47,592 nucleotides of DNA from positions 1 to 47,592 of the forward strand of contig SLMM01000081.1 of NCBI GenBank assembly GCA_007133565.1. The letters are read 5' to 3'. The notes under the pieces were generated by a model. That model was not told where the DNA came from. It saw nothing but the letters and a program-made list of their open reading frames with translations, and ran no database searches. The position numbers and the translations under genes were made by a program. Positions within the stretch are counted from its first letter, which is position 1, and each line of letters begins with the position of its first letter. The stretch comes from Bacteroidales bacterium (GTDB lineage: Bacteria; Bacteroidota; Bacteroidia; Bacteroidales; PUMT01). Shown piece after piece: positions 1 through 8,727 of this stretch.

Positions 1-1023
1 GACACCCTGTTTATGCATGCCGGCACATATGCTGTCAGTTGCGAGATGGATTTTTTTATCCCTTTAGATGAAGAAATAGAAATTAAGGCAAGCGACACGT
101 CTTTCGTTTTTCACCTGGAGGAAGTTGGGGCAATGCTTTATGTCCAGGAAGACCCTTCAAATGACCTTCTGTTCGTGGCAGACCATAAAGACGGATCTTC
201 GGTTTACTATCACGGCCTGAGGGATCCCGGAAATGATGCTGGAGAAGGCAAATCCTTCAAGAACTCCACCGGAGCATCCATTGTCTATGTTACAATCACG
301 CATGAGGACGGCAGCTATTCGGTAGTGATCTTCAATGACGAATATTACCCCATAAAGTGGATAACAGATGATTATATTATTTCAGTCAGACGAACCAGCG
401 GTGAGGAGTTTGACCCTGAAAAGGCGCGGATTTCTTTTTTTACCAATACCGAAGATACCCTTACCCTTAACATAAAAACAGGTGACCTGAAGGAACTGGT
501 AAACTGGATGGAAAAAGAGACAGGTGATGATTTTCACGGCATCCATGAATTTCTGGCAGAATACTCTGATAATTTTGAGGAAATCAGGCAGATTGCATTG
601 ACAGAAGAATGCGCTGAGGGCCTGTACAACCGGGCGGCCGTGGCTTTCAGCGCTGCTGCTTCAGCAAAGGCTTTTTCAGAATTTGCCGGGGGAACCAAAA
701 AAAGCGTGGTTGCCGGCCAGGTGGTCCCCAAAGCCACCATTCCAGTACCTCCACCGGTACCTATTATCGGCGATTTGTGGCGAAACCTCCTGAATTCAAT
801 AGTGTCGGATCTTCTCACGGATCGCTCGGGCATTACCATACCCATATTTGTTTGCCGGGGCAGCACTAAATGGTATGGGTTTTGCCAGGAGACCTATCAT
901 CTTGGCCCGGCAGTATCCCCCTGCCTTGCCAGATGCGTTGCTTATATGGACTGTTTCGTAGATATATGTAAACCCGATGTTTTGAATATCCAGAAGGCCC
1001 TGGAGTACAAATCAAAATACTGA
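1..1023 (+). CDS. Unknown protein, 5' end cut by window edge
   Basis: The frame is open from base 1, so the gene probably begins outside the window; the first visible ATG is at 13 and would give 336 residues without a signal peptide. I do not recognise the family. The N-terminal two thirds are acidic and rich in beta-prone stretches. Around residues 210-250 there is an Ala-rich segment followed by a Pro-rich linker (PVPPPVP). The last 60 residues hold six cysteines (in FVCRG, GFCQE, SPCLARC, DCFVDIC), which suggests a disulfide-stabilised exported domain. The stop lies three bases before the next ATG (1027), so it is almost certainly co-transcribed with the T9SS propeller protein. Function unknown; export is an inference from the cysteines and the neighbour. 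Confidence 0.75.
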   Translation, partial: DTLFMHAGTYAVSCEMDFFIPLDEEIEIKASDTSFVFHLEEVGAMLYVQEDPSNDLLFVADHKDGSSVYYHGLRDPGNDAGEGKSFKNSTGASIVYVTITHEDGSYSVVIFNDEYYPIKWITDDYIISVRRTSGEEFDPEKARISFFTNTEDTLTLNIKTGDLKELVNWMEKETGDDFHGIHEFLAEYSDNFEEIRQIALTEECAEGLYNRAAVAFSAAASAKAFSEFAGGTKKSVVAGQVVPKATIPVPPPVPIIGDLWRNLLNSIVSDLLTDRSGITIPIFVCRGSTKWYGFCQETYHLGPAVSPCLARCVAYMDCFVDICKPDVLNIQKALEYKSKY

Positions 1024-1026
1024 CAA

Positions 1027-3258
1027 ATGAAAAATGATAAATACATTTCATGGCTGCTGGTATCGGGATTTATGTTTTTCATCCTTTTCCTGTTTTCGGG
1101 ATTATCCCTTACAGGGCAATCGTTAATGCAGCCGGAATGGCTTGTTTTTAACAGAATTACTACCGGGGTTCCCGAAAATAACATTGATGCCATCAGCTTT
1201 GATCAGGATGGGAAATTGTGGGCTGCAACCAGATCCTCAGGACTGGCCGTTTTTGACGGGATCCGCTGGACTGTTCACAATGAAGACAATTCAGGGTTGC
1301 CGGAGGACTGGGTTCGTTCCCTGCTTATCGGTCCTGATCAATCAGTATGGGTAGGTACATGGGGAGGGGGACTTGCACTGTTTGACGGTGAGGAATGGAC
1401 GGTGTTCAACACCTCAAATTCAGATATACCTGGCAACAGAGTTTCCGCAATTGCCATTGACAGCGTTGGTTCTGTGTGGATCGGAACCCAGACAAGAATT
1501 GCTTTTTATGATGGAGATGAATGGATAGAAGTCAGACCCGGTGATATCGGATTGGGTACTGCAACTGTTTATTGCAACCATATCAGTAAGGATGGTAAAG
1601 TCTGGTTTGGTACCAGCGGCGGACTGGCTGTTTATAACGGTGAGGAATGGATGGTTTATAACAGGGATAATTCCATTATGACAAGCAATGCCGTAAATGC
1701 TTTAAAATCTGACCGGGATGGTCAGATGTGGGTGGGTACACAGGAGCAACTGATCCGTATCGATGAAGAGGATGACTGGACAATGTATACCACAGAAAAT
1801 TCGGGACTGGAAAGTAACCGTATCTGGGCCATACACCATGATCCACAGGGAAACATGTGGGTAGGGACAGATGGAGGCGGCCTTACCCGATTTGATGGTG
1901 AGACCTGGACAAGCTATTTAATAAGCAATTCTAACATTTCCTCAAATCGCATAACCTCTATAACACATGATGCCGATAGTTCTATCTGGATGGGCAGCAG
2001 AGCAGGTGGAATTATCAGTTTTGACGGTGAGCAATGGAGTGTATACAATCGCAATAACACCGGTATGTCAGAAAACTATGCAAGGATGATTGCCCATGAC
2101 AGGCAGGGTGATACCTGGGTCGCCACCTATGGCGGTGGTGTTTTCCATATCAGTGAGTTCCCTGACCCGGTTTTTGTTAGTTTTAACCAGGAGAATTCAG
2201 GAATGCCCGATGACCAGGTATGGAGCGTAAGCCTTGATCAGCGCGGCCACAAATGGTTTGGCACCTTGTCTCGAGGGCTGGTGAAATTTGATGGTGAAAA
2301 CTGGGTAATATATAACCGTACAAACTCGGGACTTCCTGACAATGACGTGAGGAATGTTGTAGTTGACGGGAGAAATAATCTCTGGATAGGCACCTGGCAG
2401 GGCGGACTGACCTGCTTCGACGGAGAATCCTGGACAACATATAATACAGGAAACTCAGGGATTCCTGAAAATATAGTTTCTTATATCTCAATTGACAGGG
2501 ATGAAAATATCTGGATAGGGACTTACTACCATGGCCTGGTCAAATATGACGGGTTCAACTGGCATAACTGGAATACAACTAATTCCGGCTTATCACATAA
2601 TTATGTGCGGCGAATAAGGATTGCACCCGATAACAGTTTATGGCTTGCTACCTGGGGCGGGGGACTTGCCCATTTCAAGGGTACAGAATGGACAATATAC
2701 AATATGGAAAACTCCAACATCGGCGATGACGAGATAAGGGGACTGGCAATCGATCCGGACGGAAATATCTGGGCAGGGGGGGTGAATAACGGTCTATTCC
2801 TCTATGATGGCAACGAATGGACTCATTTTCACACCGGTAATTCACCGCTTTCTCACAATTCCATTACAGATATTAAGATCGACGCCCTTGGCAACAAATG
2901 GATTGCAACAAGAAACGGAGGTTTATCGGTGTATAATGAGGGTGGTATTGTAATAAAGGAAAAAATTCCGGTGAGTATTGCAGGTATACCGGTATATGAT
3001 TTTGATATTTATAATTATCCGAACCCTTTCCGGCGGCAGACCAACTTCCGGGTTTCTTTGCAGGCTGGCCGGCAAATCACTCTTGAGGTCTTCGATGTTC
3101 ATGGCCGGTTAGTCACCCAGCTGGCAAACAACAAATATTACCCCGCCGGTGAGCACTACATAAGCTGGGATGCATCAGTTCATGCCGTTGGCATTTACTT
3201 TTACAGGCTGAAAAGCGGAAGTGAACAAAAAACGGGGAGAATGCTGTTAATTCCATGA
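1027..3258 (+). CDS. Beta-propeller (Reg_prop-like) protein with T9SS C-terminal sorting domain
   Basis: 743 residues. An N-terminal hydrophobic signal peptide (about residues 8-30, ending near SLTGQ) is followed by about 14 repeats of roughly 43 residues. Each carries a W-[VIFL]-[GA]-T core (VWVGTWGGG, LWIGTWQGG, IWIGTYYHG) and a FDG..WT.YN edge, the pattern of two-component-regulator propeller (Reg_prop) repeats. Fourteen repeats fit two seven-bladed propellers. From about residue 665 the chain matches a type A T9SS sorting domain: YPNPF, then a beta-sandwich with DVHGRLV, YPAGEHYISWD and GIYFYRL, ending in MLLIP. No transmembrane helix, kinase or DNA-binding domain follows the propellers, so this is a secreted or cell-surface propeller rather than a hybrid sensor. 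Ligand unknown. Confidence 0.9.
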   Translation: MKNDKYISWLLVSGFMFFILFLFSGLSLTGQSLMQPEWLVFNRITTGVPENNIDAISFDQDGKLWAATRSSGLAVFDGIRWTVHNEDNSGLPEDWVRSLLIGPDQSVWVGTWGGGLALFDGEEWTVFNTSNSDIPGNRVSAIAIDSVGSVWIGTQTRIAFYDGDEWIEVRPGDIGLGTATVYCNHISKDGKVWFGTSGGLAVYNGEEWMVYNRDNSIMTSNAVNALKSDRDGQMWVGTQEQLIRIDEEDDWTMYTTENSGLESNRIWAIHHDPQGNMWVGTDGGGLTRFDGETWTSYLISNSNISSNRITSITHDADSSIWMGSRAGGIISFDGEQWSVYNRNNTGMSENYARMIAHDRQGDTWVATYGGGVFHISEFPDPVFVSFNQENSGMPDDQVWSVSLDQRGHKWFGTLSRGLVKFDGENWVIYNRTNSGLPDNDVRNVVVDGRNNLWIGTWQGGLTCFDGESWTTYNTGNSGIPENIVSYISIDRDENIWIGTYYHGLVKYDGFNWHNWNTTNSGLSHNYVRRIRIAPDNSLWLATWGGGLAHFKGTEWTIYNMENSNIGDDEIRGLAIDPDGNIWAGGVNNGLFLYDGNEWTHFHTGNSPLSHNSITDIKIDALGNKWIATRNGGLSVYNEGGIVIKEKIPVSIAGIPVYDFDIYNYPNPFRRQTNFRVSLQAGRQITLEVFDVHGRLVTQLANNKYYPAGEHYISWDASVHAVGIYFYRLKSGSEQKTGRMLLIP

Positions 3259-3309
3259 TTCCCCGAAAAACCTATAGTTAGCAGCTGGAAACCGGATATT
3301 CAACTTTTA

Positions 3310-3335
3310 TTGTTTTCAGATATTTATTAACTTTG
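3310..3335 (+). promoter_or_regulatory. Probable promoter of tRNA-Gln
   Basis: TAACTTTG at 3328-3335 matches the Bacteroidota -7 element TAnnTTTG exactly and ends 11 bases before the tRNA. A TTG at 3310-3312 could be the -33 element, but its 15-base spacing is shorter than usual. Confidence 0.5.
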
Positions 3336-3346
3336 CATTCCTGAAT

Positions 3347-3419
3347 TGTCCTGTGGTGTAATTGGCAACACGTCTGACTCTGGATCAGAAGAGTCCAGGT
3401 TCGACCCCTGGCAGGACAA
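3347..3419 (+). tRNA. tRNA-Gln (anticodon CTG)
   Basis: The 73 bases fold as a full cloverleaf. The acceptor stem TGTCCTG pairs perfectly with CAGGACA, followed by discriminator A. The D stem is GTGT/ACAC. The anticodon stem TCTGA/TCAGA closes the loop CTCTGGA, giving anticodon CTG, which reads CAG. The variable loop has five bases and the T stem CCAGG/CCTGG carries the loop TTCGACC. The 3' CCA is not encoded. It stands alone, with its own promoter and terminator. The cognate synthetase gene glnS is about 16 kb away in the same window. Confidence 0.96.
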
Positions 3420-3432
3420 CAAGATATTCAAA

Positions 3433-3463
3433 AGGTTGCAGCAGAAGGTGTTGCAGCCTTTTT
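3433..3463 (+). terminator. Rho-independent terminator after tRNA-Gln
   Basis: AGGTTGCAGC (3433-3442) pairs over 10 bp, with two G-U pairs, with GTTGCAGCCT (3450-3459) around a 7-base loop, and runs into TTTTT (3459-3463). Confidence 0.8.
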
Positions 3464-3470
3464 GCGTTAG

Positions 3471-3511
3471 CAAAGGAGCAATTACAAAGGAGCAATTACA
3501 AAGGAGTTATA
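3471..3511. repeat. Short tandem repeat, 14-base unit
   Basis: CAAAGGAGCAATTA occurs twice in direct succession (3471-3484, 3485-3498) and is followed by a third, diverged copy (3499-3511). It lies between the tRNA terminator and the 3' end of the convergent permease gene, outside any convincing gene. It is probably a replication-slippage product. Confidence 0.7.
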
Positions 3512-3554
3512 TTTAAGGATCATGATCCATGTGATTTCACCCTGTCAGGGTTCA

Positions 3555-5681
3555 CTACCGGTCCTCCTTATGTATGTACTTTTCAAACAGCGATTTTATC
3601 CCCCTGGGCTCGCCTATTATTGTAATGATATCGCCCTCCTTTAACCTGGTCTCACCTCTCGGGGTAAAGATGTGATCTTTCCTTTGCACCAGGGCTACAA
3701 GAACATCGGTTGGCAAAGATATTTCCCTCAGAGACCTGTCTATCAGGTCTTCCTGTATGGTTCCCCGCTGAAGGTGCAGGGTTATGTACCGGTCGTTATG
3801 CAGCAGGTATTCCTTGAGCTCTCTCTGGTTCTTTATGCATATAATGGTCCCGACGAAACTGTCGCGTTCAACAATATCCATCAGTCTGGAAAGAAGGCGC
3901 AGGCGCTGCTTGGGCTCATCACTCCTACTCAGCATGAAGAAAAAGACCCTGATGTTGTCTTCTGATGATATCTCTCCTTTTCTTACCGGCTTTTTCACTC
4001 CCCGCTCAGAAATAACAACGTGAAGAACCGGGTGCTCAATATTAGCAGCTTCGGCATACAATATCGAAACCCTGGGGATGACGAGTGCAGGGTCAATACC
4101 CGTTACCGCAAGGAACTGTTTTTTCAGGTCTCCCTTGTCGATGCCACTGATATCCTGGGCAAATTTCTTTATAACATCGGTAATAAGCGACCTGAAAGCT
4201 ACCCTCTTTCTTCCCAGGTCGGTTATCCTTGCCTTCACTACCATTTCATTGAAAGGGTCGCCATCGCGTAACCCTTTTTCTTTAAGGATATGCAGAAATT
4301 CATTCTCGAGCGATTTATGCTCTTTCCTGCCAAGTATGGCAAACCAGTGAAAAATAGCACCCTCCCTCCTTATCCTTTTCCTTGCATAGTACCAGTACCA
4401 TGCTACAGCTATTGCCGAAATGCCCATGGTAAACAATCCGGGACCCCATCCAAGGTAAATGATAAGAAAGAAGGAAGTGACTATGCCGAATATCTGCATC
4501 CAGGGATAAAGAGGTGAAAGATATCCGGGGTCATAAGCTTCTATTCTGCTGTTGCGCATTACAATGACCGAGGCATTTACCAGCATGAATATAAGAAGCT
4601 GGAAACTGCTGGCCAGTTTTGCAATATCGCTTTCACTAAGAAATATTATAACCACAAGGAGTATGGCTGTGGTTACCAGTACCGCGACAAAGGGAGTGTT
4701 AAACCTGCCCAGCCTGGCATAGATGCCCGGAAAGAGACCGTCCCTTGCCATGGCCAGGGGGAACCGCGATGCTGTCATCAGTCCTGCATTTCCCGTAGAG
4801 GCAAAAGCGCTCACTGCAGCAAAAACGATGAGCAAAGTGCCCAGACCGGGTGAGACTATTGAAAAAACACGTTTAGAAGCGCTTGACGCAGGAGCCAGAT
4901 CATCCCATAGCTGTTCAGGGGGTATAACCCCGACCATTATAAATACTCCTACTACATATATCACAGATGTAAGGACCAGCGACAATATCATCCCAAGTGG
5001 GATATTGCGCTCGGGATCCTTTATCTCTTCAGACATACTGGCAATCTGTGTAAGTCCCAGATAAGAAACAAACACCAGTCCTGTTGTTGTCATAAGCCCT
5101 TCAAACCCGTGAGGCAGGAAAGGGGTGAAATTGTCAAAGTATCCGGATGTTCCGGCAGTGAAAAATATCTCCCTCAGCCCTTCGGCCATAAAAAAGGCAA
5201 GAATTACAACCAGCATCAATACGAATACCTTCTGTACCCCGGAGGTCTTTCTTACCCCCAGTATGTTCATTAACATAAATACCATGAGAAATACAATGGC
5301 CGTGAGTCTCACGGGAACTTCAAAAAACAGTGCGGCGTAGGCACCAATCCCCACAAGCGCAAATGAGGTTTTCATTATAAGCGCCAGGTAGTTTCCAACC
5401 CCGCCAATTGTACCGAACAACGGCCCGAGACTTCTGTCAATGAAAAAATAGGCCCCTCCTGCCCTGGGTGTTGCGGTGGCAAGTTCAGACATGCTGAACA
5501 TTGCGGGCAGAATCAGGAAGGCCGCAAGGAAATAAGCCAGAAACACCGAAGGCCCTGCCTGCTGTGCGGCAATCCCGGGCAGCAGAAAGAACCCGGCGCT
5601 TATCATTGCACCGGTACTTAAAGCTATTATATCTGCCAACCCAAGCTCCCGGTTCAGCTTTGTCTTTTTTAAAAGGCCCAT
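3555..5681 (-). CDS. APC-family permease with degenerate EIIA-like and TrkA-C domains
   Basis: 708 residues. Residues 1-435 form about 12 membrane helices of the amino acid-polyamine-organocation type, with the GAMISAGFFLLPG motif in TM1 (24-36) and PRAGGAYFFIDR (72-83). A cytoplasmic tail follows. About 475-640 resembles a type 2 PTS EIIA domain (TGIDPALVIPR, then FFFMLSRSDEPKQRLRLLSRL). About 641-705 is a TrkA-C/RCK_C-type ligand-binding domain (LPTDVLVALVQR, LKEGDIITIIG). In active EIIA domains the phosphorylated His is in IPH; here the residue is Arg537 (IPR), so phosphotransfer is unlikely and a sensing or gating role is inferred. The substrate, probably an amino acid or amine, cannot be told. 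The gene converges on the tRNA. Confidence 0.88.
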   Translation of the reverse strand: MGLLKKTKLNRELGLADIIALSTGAMISAGFFLLPGIAAQQAGPSVFLAYFLAAFLILPAMFSMSELATATPRAGGAYFFIDRSLGPLFGTIGGVGNYLALIMKTSFALVGIGAYAALFFEVPVRLTAIVFLMVFMLMNILGVRKTSGVQKVFVLMLVVILAFFMAEGLREIFFTAGTSGYFDNFTPFLPHGFEGLMTTTGLVFVSYLGLTQIASMSEEIKDPERNIPLGMILSLVLTSVIYVVGVFIMVGVIPPEQLWDDLAPASSASKRVFSIVSPGLGTLLIVFAAVSAFASTGNAGLMTASRFPLAMARDGLFPGIYARLGRFNTPFVAVLVTTAILLVVIIFLSESDIAKLASSFQLLIFMLVNASVIVMRNSRIEAYDPGYLSPLYPWMQIFGIVTSFFLIIYLGWGPGLFTMGISAIAVAWYWYYARKRIRREGAIFHWFAILGRKEHKSLENEFLHILKEKGLRDGDPFNEMVVKARITDLGRKRVAFRSLITDVIKKFAQDISGIDKGDLKKQFLAVTGIDPALVIPRVSILYAEAANIEHPVLHVVISERGVKKPVRKGEISSEDNIRVFFFMLSRSDEPKQRLRLLSRLMDIVERDSFVGTIICIKNQRELKEYLLHNDRYITLHLQRGTIQEDLIDRSLREISLPTDVLVALVQRKDHIFTPRGETRLKEGDIITIIGEPRGIKSLFEKYIHKEDR

Positions 5682-5685
5682 GACA

Positions 5686-5693
5686 CAAAGATA
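5686..5693 (-). promoter_or_regulatory. Probable -7 element of the APC permease gene
   Basis: On the minus strand TATCTTTG (TAnnTTTG consensus) ends only four bases before the ATG at 5681. Transcription would then begin at or next to the start codon, implying a leaderless or near-leaderless mRNA. I see no convincing -33 TTG. Confidence 0.45.
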
Positions 5694-5865
5694 GTGTATT
5701 CGTAAAAAGTACAGCCGGCAGATCCGGTGGGACCCTCGTGGTTTTCCTGGTCTGCAGTCGATTTCATTTGCGAATCAATGCATTGACAGCAGAATCTCTC
5801 AGATGTGCAATCAGGGATATTTTTCTGCCGCCTGGAGCCCTGATTCAATTCGGTGTTGTTAGTTA
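5694..5865. promoter_or_regulatory. Divergent intergenic region with two inverted repeats
   Basis: The region between the permease and the TonB operon has no gene. It holds a perfect 12-bp palindrome, TCAATGCATTGA, at 5775-5786. It also holds a separate 8-bp inverted repeat, AATCAGGG (5809-5816) and CCCTGATT (5838-5845), with a 21-base spacer. Both lie 20-90 bp upstream of the operon's -33 box and are candidate binding sites for dimeric regulators. Neither is followed by a T-run, so they are not terminators. Confidence 0.4.
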
Positions 5866-5894
5866 TTGCTTTGCAAAATATTTAACTACCTTTG
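5866..5894 (+). promoter_or_regulatory. Promoter of the TonB/DUF4249 operon
   Basis: TTG (5866-5868), 18 bases, then TACCTTTG (5887-5894) matches the Bacteroidota sigma-ABfr promoter form TTG-N17-20-TAnnTTTG. The expected start near 5900 gives a leader of about 90 bases. That leader contains a small hairpin, CCGGC-TTT-GCCGG. Confidence 0.7.
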
Positions 5895-5990
5895 GCCGTT
5901 TCTAATTTTGTTAAAGGAAAAACCCATTAGCCGGCCGGCTTTGCCGGACGGAATTGCCCCTTTACTAAATCATATATTCTTGTCTCAGCA

Positions 5991-8717
5991 ATGAGCAGCA
6001 TTCTCCTGGAACAGAAAAGACCATTTTTCAGGCTGACTACCTGTATATTCATTATAATGGTGCTGAGTGGCACAGGTATCAGGGCCATGCAGCACAAGGC
6101 CCGCATCGGGCAGGACATCCCCGTAGCAGAAGCAATTGACAGGCTGGCTGAACTGCACTCCGTAAAGATATTCTTTAACAGCGAATGGTTTGGCAATGAC
6201 AGTGTCAACCTTGATATTCTTGATCAACCGCTTGAACCTGCCCTGAAAGACATTATTTCAGGCAGAGGCATGGAAACGGTAAAGCTTCACGGAAATCTTA
6301 TCATCCTTCCGGTTGAAAGGATGGCAGGCCACACTGCGGAGGATCCGGACCGGAGACTGGTGGTCGGTAACCCATACGAATTCGGTAAATACACCAGGGC
6401 CACGGTCAGTGGGAAAGTAACGGACAGGCTGACTGGCGAAGAGCTGATAGGTGTAATTGTGCATGCAGCCGACCTCGGAATTGGTACGACAACAGACAGG
6501 CACGGTCAGTATTCCCTGGAGTTGCCGGTAGGTGAGCACCGTCTGACAATATCATATGTAGGTTATGAACCTGACGAAAAAAGCATACGGCTGGTATCTC
6601 CGGGTGAACTCGATGTTGCGCTTCTCGAAGAGAGCCAGCTTATTGATGAAGTAACAATATTTGCCAGAAGGCATGATACCAATATCTCATCAACGCAGAT
6701 GAGCATGATCAGGCTCGATTCTGAAACGCTCTACAGGTTGCCGGTAAGCATGGGCGAAAGGGATATAATCAGGAACCTGACTCTTTTACCGGGTATCCAG
6801 ACCGTGGGGGAGTTCGGTACAGGCTTTCATGTAAGGGGCGGGAGCGCCGATCAGAATCTTATCCTTATCGAGGGAGTCCCCCTGTTCAACTCTTCACATC
6901 TTTTTGGACTTACCTCGGTCATCAATCCCGACCTGGTTACGGATGTAACTCTGATAAAGGGGGGTATCCCCGCCAGATACGGAGAGAGGTCCTCATCAGT
7001 AACAGATATACGGGTTGGAGGCAGAAATGATGAGGAGTTCCGGCTGAACGGTGGTATAGGCCTTCTAAACAGCCGGCTGAGCATAGAAACCCCTCTTCCT
7101 GTCGATAACGGATATATCGTTGCAGGCGGACGATCCTCCTACTCCAACTGGCTGCTTAACCGTATGCCTGATGAGGATCTGATGAACAGTTCGGCAAGAT
7201 TCTATGACCTGACCGGTATAGCATTCGTGCCCGTTAACAGCAAAAACAACCTCCGGGTTTTTGGTTATTACAGCCATGACGGTTTCGCATTCAGCGAGAA
7301 TGCCGATTACGAATATGCAAGCCTGCTCGGATCAATCCGCTGGAACCGCGTCCTCTCCGGCAGGCTTCTCTCCTCTTTGATGATGGGCCACAGTGGGTAC
7401 AACTATAATGTAAGAGGGAGCAGTTCCCTGAACCCCGGAAACTCATATAACCTGGAGTCCGATATCAGCTACAGCAATTTCAAATGGAACCTCAACTTTT
7501 ATCACAGTCCCGAAAACAGCTTTGAAGCGGGCATAAACGCCATATACTATTCCCTGGAACCCGGCAACCTGACACCTTACGGAACCAGCTCAACAGTCAC
7601 CGAATTCAGCATTGAGCCTCACAGGGCAGTTGAAATGGCAGGTTATGCATCAGGAGATGTAACAATCACCCCAAGAATATCGGCCGAAGCAGGGATCAGG
7701 TACACCAGGTTTGCCCGCCTCGGCCCCGGAGCCTCATATGTCTATGAAGAGGGAGTGCCAAGGTCAGGCCTTAGTATAGTTGATTCAACCGAATACGGAC
7801 GAAATGAGGTAATGGCAGGGTTTGGGGGACTGGAGCCCCGCTTCAGCCTGAGATACCAGTTCAACCCCGAAGCATCGGTAAAAATGAGCCTGAGCAGGAT
7901 TAACCAGTACATCAACGTCGTTTCCAATATGTCGCTCCCAACTCCAGCCGATGTCTGGTACCTGAGCAATAAGCATCAGCCTCCGATGATAAGCGATCAG
8001 GTGGCCGCTGGCTATTTCAGGAACCTTTTCGATAACAGTGTCGAGTTATCTGTTGAAGTCTACTACAAAAGGATGAAAAATATTATCGAGCCCAGGAATA
8101 ATGCTTCCATAATACTGAACTCCCTGCTTGAAACAGAGCTTACCAATGCAAAGGGATACAGCTATGGGGCAGAATTATACCTGAGGCGCCAGACAGGCAT
8201 GCTTAACGGATGGGTAAGCTATACATATTCTGGCTCATACCGGCGAACAACCAGTCCCTTCAGAAGCGAGCAGATAAACAATAACACCTATTTCCCCGCT
8301 GGTTTTGACAGGCCGCATAACCTGGTGCTTAACGCCAATCTGCAGCTCAGCAGGAGATGGAGACTGGGCAGCACCTTCACCTATAATTCAGGCAGGCCCG
8401 AAACTCTTCCAGAACTTACGTTTACTCATGACGGGAAATTACTGACATATTTTTCAGACAGGAACAAGTACAGGCTGCCGGACTACCACAGGCTGGATTT
8501 GTCACTCAGCTTTGACGGTTCCCTACGTACAACAAGAAGCTGGAAAAGCAGCTGGACCATCTCGGTGGTAAATCTATACGGCAGGAAAAACATTTACTCA
8601 ACCTTCTATGAGAGGACACGGCCTTCAGAAGCAACAAACTACCAGAGATACAGCTTGTACAGCCTTTATATCATAGGCCGGCCGCTGCCGACCATTACAT
8701 ATAATTTCACTTTCTAA
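5991..8717 (+). CDS. TonB-dependent outer-membrane receptor with STN domain
   Basis: 908 residues. A signal-anchor-like segment (about 12-32) is followed by a secretin/TonB short N-terminal (STN) domain at about 38-105 (DIPVAEAIDRLAE, LILPVER). Next comes a carboxypeptidase-regulatory-like domain at about 135-215 (SGKVTDRLTGEEL, GQYSLELPVG, ISYVGYEP). The plug follows at about 240-345 (HVRGGSADQNLILIEGVP, GGIPARYG). The rest is a beta-barrel ending in aromatic YNFTF, typical of outer-membrane proteins. An STN domain often means signalling to an anti-sigma factor, but no sigma/anti-sigma pair is visible nearby. It is the first gene of a five-gene operon and is followed after 10 bases by a DUF4249 lipoprotein, a common pairing in Bacteroidota. 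Substrate unknown. Confidence 0.92.
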   Translation: MSSILLEQKRPFFRLTTCIFIIMVLSGTGIRAMQHKARIGQDIPVAEAIDRLAELHSVKIFFNSEWFGNDSVNLDILDQPLEPALKDIISGRGMETVKLHGNLIILPVERMAGHTAEDPDRRLVVGNPYEFGKYTRATVSGKVTDRLTGEELIGVIVHAADLGIGTTTDRHGQYSLELPVGEHRLTISYVGYEPDEKSIRLVSPGELDVALLEESQLIDEVTIFARRHDTNISSTQMSMIRLDSETLYRLPVSMGERDIIRNLTLLPGIQTVGEFGTGFHVRGGSADQNLILIEGVPLFNSSHLFGLTSVINPDLVTDVTLIKGGIPARYGERSSSVTDIRVGGRNDEEFRLNGGIGLLNSRLSIETPLPVDNGYIVAGGRSSYSNWLLNRMPDEDLMNSSARFYDLTGIAFVPVNSKNNLRVFGYYSHDGFAFSENADYEYASLLGSIRWNRVLSGRLLSSLMMGHSGYNYNVRGSSSLNPGNSYNLESDISYSNFKWNLNFYHSPENSFEAGINAIYYSLEPGNLTPYGTSSTVTEFSIEPHRAVEMAGYASGDVTITPRISAEAGIRYTRFARLGPGASYVYEEGVPRSGLSIVDSTEYGRNEVMAGFGGLEPRFSLRYQFNPEASVKMSLSRINQYINVVSNMSLPTPADVWYLSNKHQPPMISDQVAAGYFRNLFDNSVELSVEVYYKRMKNIIEPRNNASIILNSLLETELTNAKGYSYGAELYLRRQTGMLNGWVSYTYSGSYRRTTSPFRSEQINNNTYFPAGFDRPHNLVLNANLQLSRRWRLGSTFTYNSGRPETLPELTFTHDGKLLTYFSDRNKYRLPDYHRLDLSLSFDGSLRTTRSWKSSWTISVVNLYGRKNIYSTFYERTRPSEATNYQRYSLYSLYIIGRPLPTITYNFTF

Positions 8718-8727
8718 TCAACGCATT

